In this document: piece by piece, positions 13,115 to 24,775 of the stretch | Numbering within the stretch: position 1 is the stretch's first letter | Layout of the letters: each line of letters opens with the position of its first letter | Assembly (NCBI GenBank): GCA_001661515.1 | Contig: LUVW01000011.1 | Coordinates: forward strand, 326,388-390,387 | DNA from: Capniomyces stellatus | Lineage: Eukaryota > Kickxellomycota > Harpellomycetes > Harpellales > Legeriomycetaceae | DNA length: 64,000 bases | Direction of reading: 5' to 3' | Program-made: the position numbers and the translations under genes | The notes under the pieces: model-generated | Seen by the model: only the letters and a program-made list of their open reading frames with translations | Told to the model about the DNA's origin: nothing | The model's database searches: none

Positions 13115-14157
13115 TGTACCGTTTTGTTATTATTATAATTACTATTGGTTTGGTTAATAAGAACGTTTTCAATTTGGGAGAAAAGGGCTACTTGTAAAGT
13201 TAAATACCAAACTTTTAAAACCATTCGACTTATTTCAATTTCCTGGCTTTAATTTCGCCATTAGTAACGCTTTTATTGCACTATATTAAATACCAAAAGC
13301 ATAAATCTGATTAGTTTACAGCAATCCCAACCTAAAAGATGCTTGAAACAATAATTAGCAGAATTCTATTCGATAATACACATATCTCATCTGACCAAGT
13401 GTTGTAATTCTGTACTAATAATTTTCTAATTGCTATTTCGCCTATTTCTGTACGAACTCACTTGCTCAATTTTCTTAAATATCCTGGTTGAATTACCCTA
13501 ACGCCACTTCTCTAGACGACCATTCGCGTATACGCCTACTAATTAAGCTTTGTGTTTGCTTTTTTTTTTTTCTTTCTTTCTAAAAGTTACACCTATTTTT
13601 TTATAAAGCAATATTTGCCAAGCCCACAATCTACTTTACACTTGATAAACCAAGCATTCAAGTCTAAACTTGTATTGGATTTTAAAACAAGTGCCAAAAA
13701 GCAAACAGTTAATAGAAAGTATGGCTGCAAAACGCAACTCTGATGACCAGTGGTAATAAACAAAAACTTGCAGCCAACACCAGAAAATGGCTAAAGGATT
13801 AAATTTAATTGATCAAATGGGTTTAATTCTATTGAAGCTGACGCTCATTTTTCATTGCGCAGTTCCTTGGAGACAAAACTGTTCTTTTCAGCAAAGAAAA
13901 CACCCAGTTGCAAAAAAAAAATGTCATTGGGAAATTACAGAATAAATCTCAAACAGGATAGATAGGTCAAGCCAACTATTGTATCATTCGTTATACTCTT
14001 CAAAAGAACTGACCCATATGTTATTGGAATTATGGCAAAAATCATTTGAACATTGTTGTTTCCATTTTATTATCAACATTGAAGATTGGAACTCTTGTAC
14101 AAAGTCTACATTTTAAATTGGCGCATAGTCGATAAAGCGCAACCGACACACATTCAT
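13115..14157. other. intergenic, VPS27 to 14-3-3-like gene
   Basis: This stretch is AT-rich with A/T homopolymers (for example about 13559-13571). I see no exon with consistent splice signals and no tRNA or repeat. It must contain the VPS27 promoter and the 3' end of the 14-3-3-like transcript. Confidence 0.5.
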
Positions 14158-14967
14158 TCATCTAGTGTCTGCCAGGTCCGACAAAAGTTTCAGCTCGCAG
14201 TTATTCATCTTGCCCTGAATTTGGAAAGCCAACCTATTAAACTGACCCAACTCCCAGCCACTGATAACCAACTCTCGCTTGTTTTCCACAAAGTTAACCA
14301 TGACAGATTTAGCCAAGTCAAATCCATCTCTAGGGTTGTTCAAGTTATTGCTGTACAAATCAATCATGCTAACCACAATGCTTAAAAACTGGATAACAGG
14401 AAAATCGTATGGTTTAACACCGCCTTCTAATCGCTGTGCATGGCTGTTGTCCAAGAGATTATGTCCGCTTCTTTTTAGGTTGAGCTTGTTTGTTGAGAGA
14501 CTATACCCCAAGTTGTACGAGCTAAGAGAAAGCAACAAAAACGAGTTTCGCATCCCTTCATCGCTTTGTACTTCTGACAGATACTTGCTATAGTCACCCA
14601 CAATCTTGTACCCCAAAACTTGTATTTCCACATCTTTATTTTTCAGTATCCCTACATCCTTCACCAAATTCAATACCTGGGAGCTGATGCTTATCAGCTC
14701 TTTTTTGGTTTGGTGGCATATTTTCCTTGTTGACTCTACGTTGTGGTTACCGTTTAAACCAACGTTATTCAGTATTGACATGAAATTCGTATACAATACT
14801 CTTCTGGGTACAACGCACTGTTCTCCTATTTGGGCAAACATGTCTATATCGCGCACTGTAAACTCATTGCTAGGACCAAACCTGTTTATGATTTCATCTT
14901 TTAATTTGATTTTCCTTTTGCAATTTTCAAAAACGCTCTCCAAATAAATCTCATCACCTATATACAT
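14158..14967 (-). CDS. divergent 14-3-3-like protein
   Basis: This is a single-exon gene of 269 residues, a normal 14-3-3 length. The alignment is visible by eye. The N-terminus GDEIYLESVFENC matches the first helix. FAQIGEQCVVPRRVL matches the region carrying the pocket Lys49/Arg56. VGDYSKYLSEV matches the hallmark GDYYRYLAE. SIVVSMIDLYSNNLNNPRDGFDLA matches the helix with the NSPDxACxLA motif. Canonical 14-3-3 proteins bind phosphoserine or phosphothreonine targets through Lys49, Arg56, Arg127 and Tyr128. Here the equivalents appear to be Glu, Arg, Lys and Tyr, and Arg60 becomes Thr, so phosphopeptide binding is probably altered. The frame is intact with no premature stop. The family is fairly sure; the function is not. 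Confidence 0.75.
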   Translation of the reverse strand: MYIGDEIYLESVFENCKRKIKLKDEIINRFGPSNEFTVRDIDMFAQIGEQCVVPRRVLYTNFMSILNNVGLNGNHNVESTRKICHQTKKELISISSQVLNLVKDVGILKNKDVEIQVLGYKIVGDYSKYLSEVQSDEGMRNSFLLLSLSSYNLGYSLSTNKLNLKRSGHNLLDNSHAQRLEGGVKPYDFPVIQFLSIVVSMIDLYSNNLNNPRDGFDLAKSVMVNFVENKRELVISGWELGQFNRLAFQIQGKMNNCELKLLSDLADTR

Positions 14968-16159
14968 GTTAAAGCATGTATTTCCGATTGCAAGAATAAT
15001 ATATAAAATGGAATATGTATAAGGTATAATCTAACTTTGTAAAATGTCTAACAATTTTAAACTACAAGAAAAAGCGATTGCAAATCGAAATAGCACACAT
15101 TTTGATGATGCGTGTTGCCCTGTATTTATGCCATGGGCTTAGATGCTAAAAACTGGAAATGTGATACTACCGTGTATCGATCAAGGTTTGGTCCTTACAT
15201 TAAATTTAGTCTTTGGCTTGGATAGCTAGTATGAAAGTATTAAAGTGATTTTTGGGAGTTTGGGTGGGCAAATCATCCCAAGGTTTATTGCTGGTATCAG
15301 CATTCATTTGATATAATTTTACTTGGCTAGCAATGCTATTTATTAAGGTAAAACAAAAATAAACTCGGCAATCAATCCCACCAAACTCACCCGTGCTTTT
15401 TATCCGCATGATATTACATTGCTAAACAGTTATTTAAAAGTGTGGAGAAAATCAAGAAATCGATAAATCAACTACTGAGCTATTGATTTTGACTTTTAAT
15501 GTTTTAGAATTCATGTCTTACATATTGCTCTTATATCTGAACCAACAGATGGTTTCGGCTTAATTACTCGTATATGGGGCAAAACTCTTTAAGCTCTCGT
15601 CGCCTTTGTTATTTGTCCGATTCTCAAAACTTGGAATTCCACTTCACCTTGGTAATACCTGAGATAAAAAAACAATCGTGTTCTGTATTGTAGTTGGATG
15701 CGATAATAATGCCTTTGTTAATGTAAATGGGTACATTTATTGGCTTAAATGGGACGAAAAGCAGCTTGATCAAAGCCGAGCATTGGATCATTTTTTTTTT
15801 TTCATAATTTTTTTTTTCAATTGAAAAAAAATGGTAAAAGTTTCAATCAAACCTGATCAAAATTGTGATATGGACTTGTATTTTTTTTAATGCCATCTTT
15901 TAGTACAAGTTTTAAAGTGTTAATTCAATAACCAATATTGTATTTTCACTAATTTTTCACTTTTAGTTTGTCAGTAACTATTTATCAGACTTATTCTTTC
16001 ATTGCCAACTATAAAAGCGCGAGGTAAAGACTAAAAAGACTACAGTAAAGCGGTAGGAAGACAGTGAATTGAAATAGAAATCAAATCCACAAACTCGAAT
16101 CCCGTGGCAAAAGCTTCAAGAGAAAACCAAAATATTTAATCTACTTGAACTTGTGGAAA
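14968..16159. other. intergenic with possible small minus-strand gene
   Basis: Homopolymers lie at 15791-15802 and 15809-15817. On the minus strand an ATG at 15736 opens 29 codons (MYPFTLTKALLSHPTT...) to a possible donor near 15647. A further open stretch at about 15531-15586 (PHIRVIKPKPSVGSDIRAI) could follow, but its acceptor is poor. A 67-codon minus frame at 15206-15409 also looks partly coding. I could not assemble either into a convincing gene. A TATA-like tataaaag at 16010-16017 lies about 145 bases upstream of the next gene. Confidence 0.25.
16010..16017 (+). promoter_or_regulatory. TATA-like element upstream of SLS1-like gene
   Basis: The motif tataaaag lies about 143 bases before the ATG at 16160, a plausible TATA position for a fungal promoter. 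In AT-rich DNA such matches occur by chance, so support is modest. Confidence 0.35.
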
Positions 16160-19100
16160 ATGAACAGGATTCTAGCAACTAGATTGCAGATATATACAGC
16201 GAGTAACCGAATCCTAACGCAATGCAGCAAACAAAGCAATAGAATGGGTAGTTCGGTCCCAAGACCCAATTTACACAAAACAAGGTTTATCTCGACAAAG
16301 CTGATAATAGAAAATGATACAGAGAAGATACGCGCGGCACAGTTGCACGAAGAAAGCAGAGAAGCACAGCGTTCAGGGACAAATCATGGAATTGAAAAAC
16401 ACGCATTTATCGAGTCAGACAAGTTGGAGAAGGGGAAAAGCGAGCCTAAAATCCAAGGGTTTGAGCTGTTGAAGGGGGTGGTCGAGGTGAGCGAGGATAT
16501 GCTGGATGATTTTAAACCAGATCCAAAAGGGAATTTGATGTTGTTGTCAAAACCACCAAGTTATTTGTACAGCAAGTACGGGCCTAACGCAAGTAAATAC
16601 ATTGAACTAAATTCCGAAAAAATATCTGCCGAGAGAAGCGAGGCAGTAGCAAAGATAAAAAACGCATTTAATGTTTCCCAGTTGAGAGAGTTTTTGCGGA
16701 TACACGATTTGCATAATAAGGGGTCTAAAGAGCAGTTGATTTTGAGAATTATGCAAAAGCTATGGAATATCGACACGGATATCAAAAAGTACTCGGTTAA
16801 GCTGTGTAGCTTTTTAAAGGTGAAGGAGGAGAGCATAAAAAAAGGTAATGGCGCGGTACGATGTGTTTATTTTGGTGACCAGAAAACAAGAAGATAGGAT
16901 ATTCAAGTAAATGAATTGAATTTGACATTTGGGAATTGTATGTATGATGTATGTTGTAGTAATGAATATAAGCTGGGATAACTTCAAGTTGATTGAGCAA
17001 TCAGGTAAGACGCTGGATAATGATGTAGACGCTGGTTCAATTCGATATGAAGGCGGATTTTCTGTTGATTTTTATCTACTTTTTTTTGTTATTGGTAAAA
17101 ATGGTGTATTGGAGCGGTTGGCATGATATTGGGCAATGATAGCGTGGAACTGATTCAACTCTAAATATATATATAAAACAACACAAATAGGCGAGTTTGT
17201 AGAGAGTTTGTCTCGGGAGCTAAACGTGGCATTGGAATTTGTGCCAGAAAAATCGAGTTTGTCAATTGAGGGGTTACCAAAGGCGACAGAAGAGGCCGAA
17301 AGAAGGGTGATAAAGTTGCTTGTAAGATACGCTTGTATAAAAAGGCTGTAGCATTATATACTGCAAATATATTGAAATGGAGGTTACGATATTCGAGAGT
17401 TGTTATAAAATGAGTGAATTTGTGATTAGATTGATACAAGCGAGTTGGAAGTTGATTTGAAGGGTTATGGGCTTCCAACAAACACAAAGAACGAGGACTT
17501 TTTAAGAATCAAAGAGGCAGTCAAGAAAGTGTATGGTGTTGGGATTGACATTTCTGCATCGCAGTCAAAGGTTCATATCAACGGGAACACAGTTCAAATG
17601 TCGCATGACATAAAGAACAACATTCTTCCGTTTTTGACAAAGGTAGGTTTATAGTGGGTTTATAATTGGTTTTTGTGTTGGTCAAAGTATCATTTCATAA
17701 ACAGGGTCGAGATAGAGAGAGAAAGAGATAGAGATAGAGATAAAGATAGAGATAGAGATAGAGAGAAAGTGTGAGCGTATGTTACATTAAGCATGAGAAG
17801 CATGTCGAATAAATATGGTTTGTGGTGGTTTGATAATAGGGAAATAAAACTACTTGTGTTTTAAGTCCGGGATTTGACACCGGATTGTATTCGGTTTTGC
17901 CTGCAGCAGATCCGATCAGAAAGTCGAGAATAGTATCCGAGCTATTAAGGGGTAGACTGACACTAACAGATGTAAGTGAGGTTGATAGAGTAATATAAAT
18001 TGAACTATCATTGAAAAATTCTAGATTATTAAATGTGGGCAGAGAAAGAGACGAAGATTTTAAGCAGACCAATAAAAAAAAAAAACGGAAAAAGGTGAAT
18101 GTATTAAAAGGTAATGTTATCTGCTTTGTGATTAGAACAACGATGGTGGGGAAAGGCGTTTAGAAGGTTCAGAGAACAGGTTGATTGAACTGAACGCAAA
18201 GCAAGTCGAGATGATTGAGGACACAATGTCCGAGTACTTGAGAAAAAAAGTTGTGTACGAGCAAGAGCAGGTTGAAAAGTCAAGGTTTAGTGATGAAGAA
18301 ATCGAGGAACTTGGTTTTAACGGTGACGGTGATGTCAAGGATGCAGGATCGAGCGAGCGAGTTGAGTATAGTGTAGAGCTGGGAACTATATATGTCGACG
18401 ATGGACCAGCAAACAGTGGAGCTGAAAAGACAAACACGAGGGCTAAAGGAAGAAGTTTTAAAGGTGTAGGAACAAGACACGAATTGAGACGCGGGGATGA
18501 TGGTAAGGTGAATGTGGAAGGAGATTTGGGGCTTGTAGAGATTGTACAGGAACTGGCAAGAAAGCCGATTCCAACGTTGTTTGTTCCTGGAGGATCGCCG
18601 CTACCCTGGCTAGTCGGGTATAGTTCGTCAGAAACAAACAGTGAAAGGTTGGAACTGACATTTACAAAACCAAACCAACGAAAAACAAGAGATTTGAACA
18701 GGACAAAGCACGCCAACAAGACCAACAAGGCCAAAAACATTGAGCTTTGCAACGAGTTTGATGGGTTTGACAACATTGTTGTACAAGTCGATGTCAACAA
18801 CACCACTGACACCACTGACACAACGCAACAACAACAAAATATTAAAGTTTTTGGGTCTTATAACCACCACAACGTCGATACTATTGTTCCTTCGGGAATC
18901 TATGACTTGACAGTACCGATTTACACAACTTGCGAACTCAGTTATCCAACTGAACACGACTCTTCAAACTTCAACTGTCTTGAACCTTCCAGCTCAAACG
19001 ACTCACTTGACGATTCCTTTACTGATTTGCAAACCGATGAAATTGAAGAAATCAAAGAATTCGTGTCAAACCTAGAACTCGACCCGTAAGTATACAAATA

Positions 19101-19672
19101 AACTCCTTATGTATATTTATTATCAATATTTTATTCCAATCCCACAAAAACAAAAACATATAATATAATGTAATGTAATGTTCATGTACAACGATTATAG
19201 ATCAACAAAGAGACTGTTTATTCCAATGTTCAAACCAATCAGCTTGATAAACTCTACATACTCTGTATGCTCCGCAGTATACAAAACCGAAACTTCAAGA
19301 GCTTTGCCAAACGGATTTTCGGTTCTGATAAGCGAAGACCGGGACTTGATTGGCGACATTCACATTTTCCGGATCAACGTAAGCCTCTAAAAAAAAAAAT
19401 CAACCATATAACCCACCAAACCCCCATTTTTACCCGTCTCAACACCAATTTTTTTTTTTTGTTGGCATTATTTTTAAAAAAAAACCCAATGTTTGATTAT
19501 ATACAATTTGGTTATTTATAAACTAAAAAAAACGGAATTTGTAATCTTGTAGCTGAGACCTGTCAAAAACTACTATGACTACGCCCAGTTAGCCAATGTC
19601 GTTCACGATAAAACCGAATGGAAAAGGTTTATCGATTATTGTGTATCAAGCGTCGCGTCAAAGCACAATTAG
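16160..19672 (+). CDS. SLS1: Sls1-like mitochondrial membrane protein
   Basis: I reconstruct eight exons: 16160-16844, 16960-17004, 17191-17321, 17430-17642, 17840-17971, 18136-19085, 19201-19378 and 19553-19672. All phases agree, giving 817 residues. The N-terminus is rich in Arg/Ser/Thr and lacks early acidic residues (RILATRLQIY, then RFIST), as expected of a mitochondrial presequence. A SAP/HeH-like segment at about 170-202 (VSQLREFLRIHDLHNKGSKE) is typical of the Sls1 N-terminus. Small alpha/beta segments in exons 3-4 (LPKATEEAERRVIKLL, HINGNTVQMSHDIKN) look like the repeated RNA-binding-like folds of that family. Yeast Sls1 is an inner-membrane protein coordinating mitochondrial transcription and translation; I infer the same here. 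Family assignment rests on layout and the HeH segment and needs a profile search. The ATG at 16160 is the first in frame. Confidence 0.6.
17701..17769 (+). repeat. GATAGA simple repeat in intron
   Basis: Imperfect tandem units of gatagag/gataga lie in the intron between exons 4 and 5 of the SLS1-like gene. This is a microsatellite with no coding consequence. Confidence 0.8.
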
Positions 19673-19806
19673 GTCCACACACATTAACAATTTAGAATTA
19701 AAACTGATAAAAGTTCCCTTTGTTTTCACTTCACTTCAATTCATTTCATTACTGGCAAGCTGACTTGGAGCTGTCAACTTGGATTATGATTTTTTTTTTT
19801 CTATTG

Positions 19807-19839
<33 letters not shown>

Positions 19840-20021
19840 TAAACAATAATATATATAAAAGATATAGAGCATTTAAAATTGAAAATAGAGTGCATATAAA
19901 ATGGAAAATGGAAAAAAAAATAAAAGACAGAGAAATAATGTACTATTTGATGCCTTTACTGGACATAATTTGGTTAATTGATTGATGAGATAATTGGTTG
20001 ATTGGTGGTTTGAAGCGTTTT
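19673..20021. other. convergent intergenic spacer
   Basis: This is the 3' side of both the SLS1-like gene and SNF1. It contains a T run broken by a single g at about 19789-19838 and no open frame of note. Confidence 0.6.
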
Positions 20022-23000
20022 TTATTGTTGTGATGGTACAGCAAGTTCGGTAATAAGTTTAGTACAGACATCCAAAAATGGGAAAATGTTAAAGACCTGA
20101 CCGCTGGCGTTTTCAGAAGACAGTACAAGACCACTAATGCTGCCAAGACCAGCTCCATGAATATCACCGAGCCCACTGCCAAGAGAGCCAATGACAGGAC
20201 CTGGACCTGGGCCGCCCTGGCCAATCCCCAGCCCAGCCGCCAACCCCATTCCCTGGCTTGCAATTGATACAGACTTGGAAATAGAGGTAGATAAAACAGA
20301 GTTGTTGACATAACTGGAGCCTTCGATAAAGGGCATGGAGTCAGCAAGGTTTTTGGTTAGCGACGATGGAATCAGGTCTTCTTTGATGGAACCGTTGTTA
20401 ATAGCAAGACCAATTCCTCCTTGAGCACCATAACTGGCACCAATACCGCCAAGCTGAGCGCCAATTCCGCTGGTGGCAACACTGGCGCCTCTTTCTCTGC
20501 CAATTCCAGAGCCAATCCTTGAGCCAGAAACAGAGCCAGAAACAGAGCCAATTCCAATGGCACCAGTTCGGGAGTCGGCCTTGATGCTTCCAACAATAGG
20601 AGAGGAGGCAAAAGGAATAGAGTCGGCAGTGATACTTGTTCCCATCAAAGCCGATGCAGCAGCAGAAGTTGATTCAGACTCAATATCGAGCTCGGTTTTC
20701 TTCAGCCTCTGGGCTACCACAGAGTCGGGCATTTTGTCAAAGGCCGGCAGCGATTCAGGCATGGGAAGAGGCTTTTGGCTGACACCGCTGACCGACTCAC
20801 TCATGATGGATTCGATTGCTGCAGCATTGAGTTTGTGCTGGTCAGTTGCCACTGAGCCGCTGTTTACGGTTGATGATCCCGACAAGCCTCCCATCAGATT
20901 GTTGATTCCTGATCCTTGGTTTGAGTTTTTCAGTCCGTTGGCCAGATTGCTCTGTTTGCCCGGACTAAAGGCTGGCATTGCGGGGTTGGGGCCCAGACTC
21001 AACTCCGGATTTGTGTCCATATCCATATCCATATTAATGTCCATTTCCATACTCATTTCCAAGTCCATGTCACTGGTGTTGGTGTTTTTGGGGTGTTTGG
21101 TGCCAGGAACTAGTGTGTTTTCCATCACAATACCCTGGTTTGACTTGAGGGAGTTCTGCATGTAGTTGTAGAGCGCAATAGGTCTGGACACCGACTGCGA
21201 CACGGATGCTACCTCAAGAGGTTCAGGGATCAGCGGCAGAGTCACTGGTGTTGTTGAAGACGACCTTTTGTTTTTAATGGTCTTTGGCGGTGGCGGAACA
21301 ACAACTTTAAAGTCGACCAGATAGTTTCTTGAGTCCAGCCTGTACAGCTGCAGGTCGATTTTCACCTCGTTGTTTTTGGATCTTGAGTGGTCTGCACCCA
21401 GACTGGTGTCCAGTCCCGACTTGAGCTGGCCTGCCAGAGCGCCCAGGGGAATCCCGGTGTCTTCGGCAAACCGCTGCCTGTTAGATTTTTTCTCTGGGTA
21501 AAAGTACCGGACTCGCAGGTGGTAGAGGTCAAATACTTTCCACTCCATGCCCAGCGACGACAGAGCCCTGAATATCTCCCCCATCACGTCGGTGGGTGAA
21601 GACCTTGACCGGATCCCAAAGTGCCACCTTGGCCGCGTTCTTGAGCTTTTCTTAAGCGACACGCTGCGGCCCAGACCCAGACCCAGACCCGACGGTGATG
21701 CTGGCTGGCCGAGCTGTGGGGACGTTTTTAATCCCTGGGCGCTTTTGCCCAGCTGCTCGGCTCTTGCGTGGTCGTTGTACCCGGGACTCCTCGGGCTGTT
21801 TGGCACTGCATTTGCCTTGTCTACTCCTTCACTTAGGCTTCTTGCACCTGGCTGTGACTGTTGTGACTGTTGTGGTTGCTGGATCTGTGGCAAAGCTACC
21901 CTAAAGTAGTTTGCACCTGGCTGTGGAGTAGACCCTTGGGCTGGCGGAACAAGTGGTGACCCAACTGCAGGCTTTGTGGTTCCTGTTGAGGGTCTCAGCA
22001 TTCCAGTCAGGATTCCTGGCCTTGGTGTTTTGGATTGTTGAGAGGGAATAATTATTGTTCTCGGAGTTCCTATTATATGTTTACCTGCCTCACCTGCTAC
22101 TGCTCCTCCACCTGCTCCAATTCTCATTCCCATTCCCATTCCCATTCCTGCTAGATCCTGTCTTGGTAGACTCGACCCAAGCACTGCTACGCTTGATCGT
22201 TCTCTGCCTCCGTTTGCAAATCCTGTGTCGTCGCTGTCCTCATCGCTTGTGTTGGCTCCTCCCTTGTCTGATGCTAGTGATGCTGCTAGGTAAAGTCCCC
22301 TGACATTTACCGGAGATCCGTGGTGTGCTGCTCCAAAAGATCCTGGCCTGTTTGTGTTCCACGATGGTGGTGATGTTGCCAGTGCAAAGTTCTGGATTCC
22401 GTTTTGTTCGCTTTTCTTTGACTGTTCCAGCATGTGTTTGTTGTCAAGAATCAGCTGGTATGAAATCTTCACGTGGTTGTACCCGCTTGATCTCAGTCCC
22501 ACCATTATATCTGCCTTCTTCATCCCCAAGTTCTTCTCCAGCTCCTTAATCATCTCGCTGCTAATCACCTCCAGCTGCATCGGGTCTACATCTGCAGGCA
22601 GTGGCTGCAGGTATCCCGGCAGTCCTACGTTGAACCAATGGTTTTCTCTTATCTCATCAATCGTGATTCTCTTCAGTGGATCCACCTCAAGCATCTTGTG
22701 GATCAGCTCTTTTGCCTCCCCACTCACATAGTTTGGTATTGTGAATATCCCGCTGCTGATCTTTTTAAACAACGCCGGAATATTGTCGTCATCAAACGGA
22801 AGCCTCCCACACAACATCACATACAATATCACCCCACACGACCACACGTCCACGTCCGGCCCTGCATACAACTTTCCGTTAATCACCTCAGGCGCTGCAT
22901 AGTTCGGACTACCACAACTTGTTTGCAAAAACTCTCCATCCTTCACTATATTCGACAACCCAAAATCTGCTATCTTCACATTGTCAAACGCATCCAACAA

Positions 23001-23553
23001 CAAGTTTTCTGGTTTTAAATCTCTGTGAACTATCCCTCGTCGATGGCAGTACTCTACCGCCGAAACTATTTGTTGGAAAAATCTACGCGCCTCTGATTCA
23101 TTCATTCTGCCCTTTTCTACTAGATAATTAAACAGCTCTCCTCCCGCAAACTCAATCACCATGATTATTTCTTCTGCTGTGGTTATTACTTCATATAGCT
23201 TTATGATATGTGGATGTCGTAATGTCTTCAGATACTGTATCTCTCTATTCACCCGCCCCACCATATCCGAATGCGAGAGCTTATCTCGCTTTATTATTTT
23301 CAAAGCCACTTGATGATTCGTAAAGTCATGGATTGCCTCTATTTAACACAGCCAATTTAAAACCAAGTTTAGCTTCAAGTTTAACACCAAACTCTCCAAT
23401 TCTGTTGTCTCTACAACTATTTTAATCTAATATTATCAGTTCTTTTCTTTTTCTTTATCCTCCAATGTCCAACTTACTCTTGACTTTTCCAAAGGAGCCC
23501 GAACCAACCGTCTTTATTATCGTATAGTTTCCTATCCGATTCTGGTTTGACAT
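20022..23553 (-). CDS. SNF1: SNF1/AMPK catalytic alpha subunit
   Basis: There are two exons, 23478-23553 and 20022-23338, giving 1130 residues. Exon 1 supplies the glycine loop GSGSFGKV. The kinase follows with VALK (K39), HRDLKPEN (D132), DFG (D150), activation-loop Thr165 in LQTSCGSPNYAAPE, and a UBA-like autoinhibitory segment after residue 270. After a Gly/Ser/Pro-rich linker, the C-terminal regulatory domain begins at about 593 (WHFGIRSRSSPTDVMGEI) and runs to VKIDLQLYRLDSRNYLVDF. The final strand/helix FPFLDVCTKLITELA sits at the very C-terminus (about 1112-1126), some 400 low-complexity residues later. The product should be the glucose/energy-sensing kinase that pairs with beta and gamma subunits. 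Without exon 1 the ATP-binding loop is missing, which is why I start at 23553. Confidence 0.96.
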
Positions 23554-24742
23554 TCTGTTTAGCCTTCAATCCAACTAATCTATATTGTTGTTTTTATCTT
23601 GTCTTCAATTCCAAGTTCTCTATATTCACTGTTTTGGTTTCTGGTTTAAACTCCTACTACTCGCGACAAATGTTTCTTTGTCAACTTTTTTTTATACTTT
23701 TTATTGTTCTTTAACTCTTTGACTGATTGCTTTTTTTGTTCTTTAACTCTTCAGCAGCTTGCTTTTTTTGTTCCTTAACTCTTTGGTTGTTTACTTTATT
23801 ACTCCTTAACTCTTTGGTTGTTTTTGTCGGAATGCACTCTCGATTTGTTGCTTTTCCCCTGGCTGTAGATAAATAAATAGCTTGCAACTAAATAGTCCGT
23901 TATTTAGCTTTAAAACCCTGTTTGTTACTTTATTTTCTTTAGTTGCTACTAATTTCTCCTGTTATCTTCATTAATGCAATTATTTGCTCTTTCGCTATTT
24001 ATTCCTTCGTCTATCGTTTTATTTTATTGTTTTTTTTCTTTTTTTTCTTTTTGGAATAATCAACTTGAATCATTTCACTTGATTTAACACTCAGCTTTAG
24101 GATAATTAAATTGGACTCGGCATTATTTTACTTTGTAATTGTTTTCAAAGTGCGTTACATATATGGCAATGGCGTCAAGCTCAATTAGTACAAGTCACTT
24201 TGCGTTTACTCTATTTCAGTTTATTCTATTGAGCTTACTGCTCTTTTTATTCGCTATTTTTTTTTCCTCGTTATTTTGTTATTCCAAATTCAGCTCTCGT
24301 TTAAATCACTACCAAGAGTGTTATTGTCAACTCCAACAATTTTGGCTAACAAATCCACTAAAATAATAAAGCAATACAGCCTCAGTGAATTAACACTTAG
24401 TCACCTTATACAATTTAATCCAAACAAATCCTCCATATCAAGCTGCCCATTTGCTGAATAGTTTTAAAACAGCAAATAAAAAAGTAAAAAAATCCTTCCC
24501 CCCCCCCCTCGTTTAACCACTATTTATCTACCTTCTCTATTTTTTTTACAAGAAAGGAAAAAAAAGAAAAAAAATCCTTTCCAAAATTTTCCTCTTTTGT
24601 ATTTGAATATCCTCCAAATACTAAAATACTGTTGTTTTTTTGTACATTCAACTTATTTGTGCATCTTTATGTCCAATAACCAACTAGATTATATATGTTT
24701 TTCCTCCTGTGATCTTTTTTTTTTTTTTTTTGCCGAGTATTN

Positions 24743-24775
<33 letters not shown>

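Noticed and set aside
16316..16337. gatacagagaagat match to the U6 snRNA core
   Set aside because: It lies inside exon 1 of the SLS1-like gene and is not followed by the U6 sequence; a chance match.
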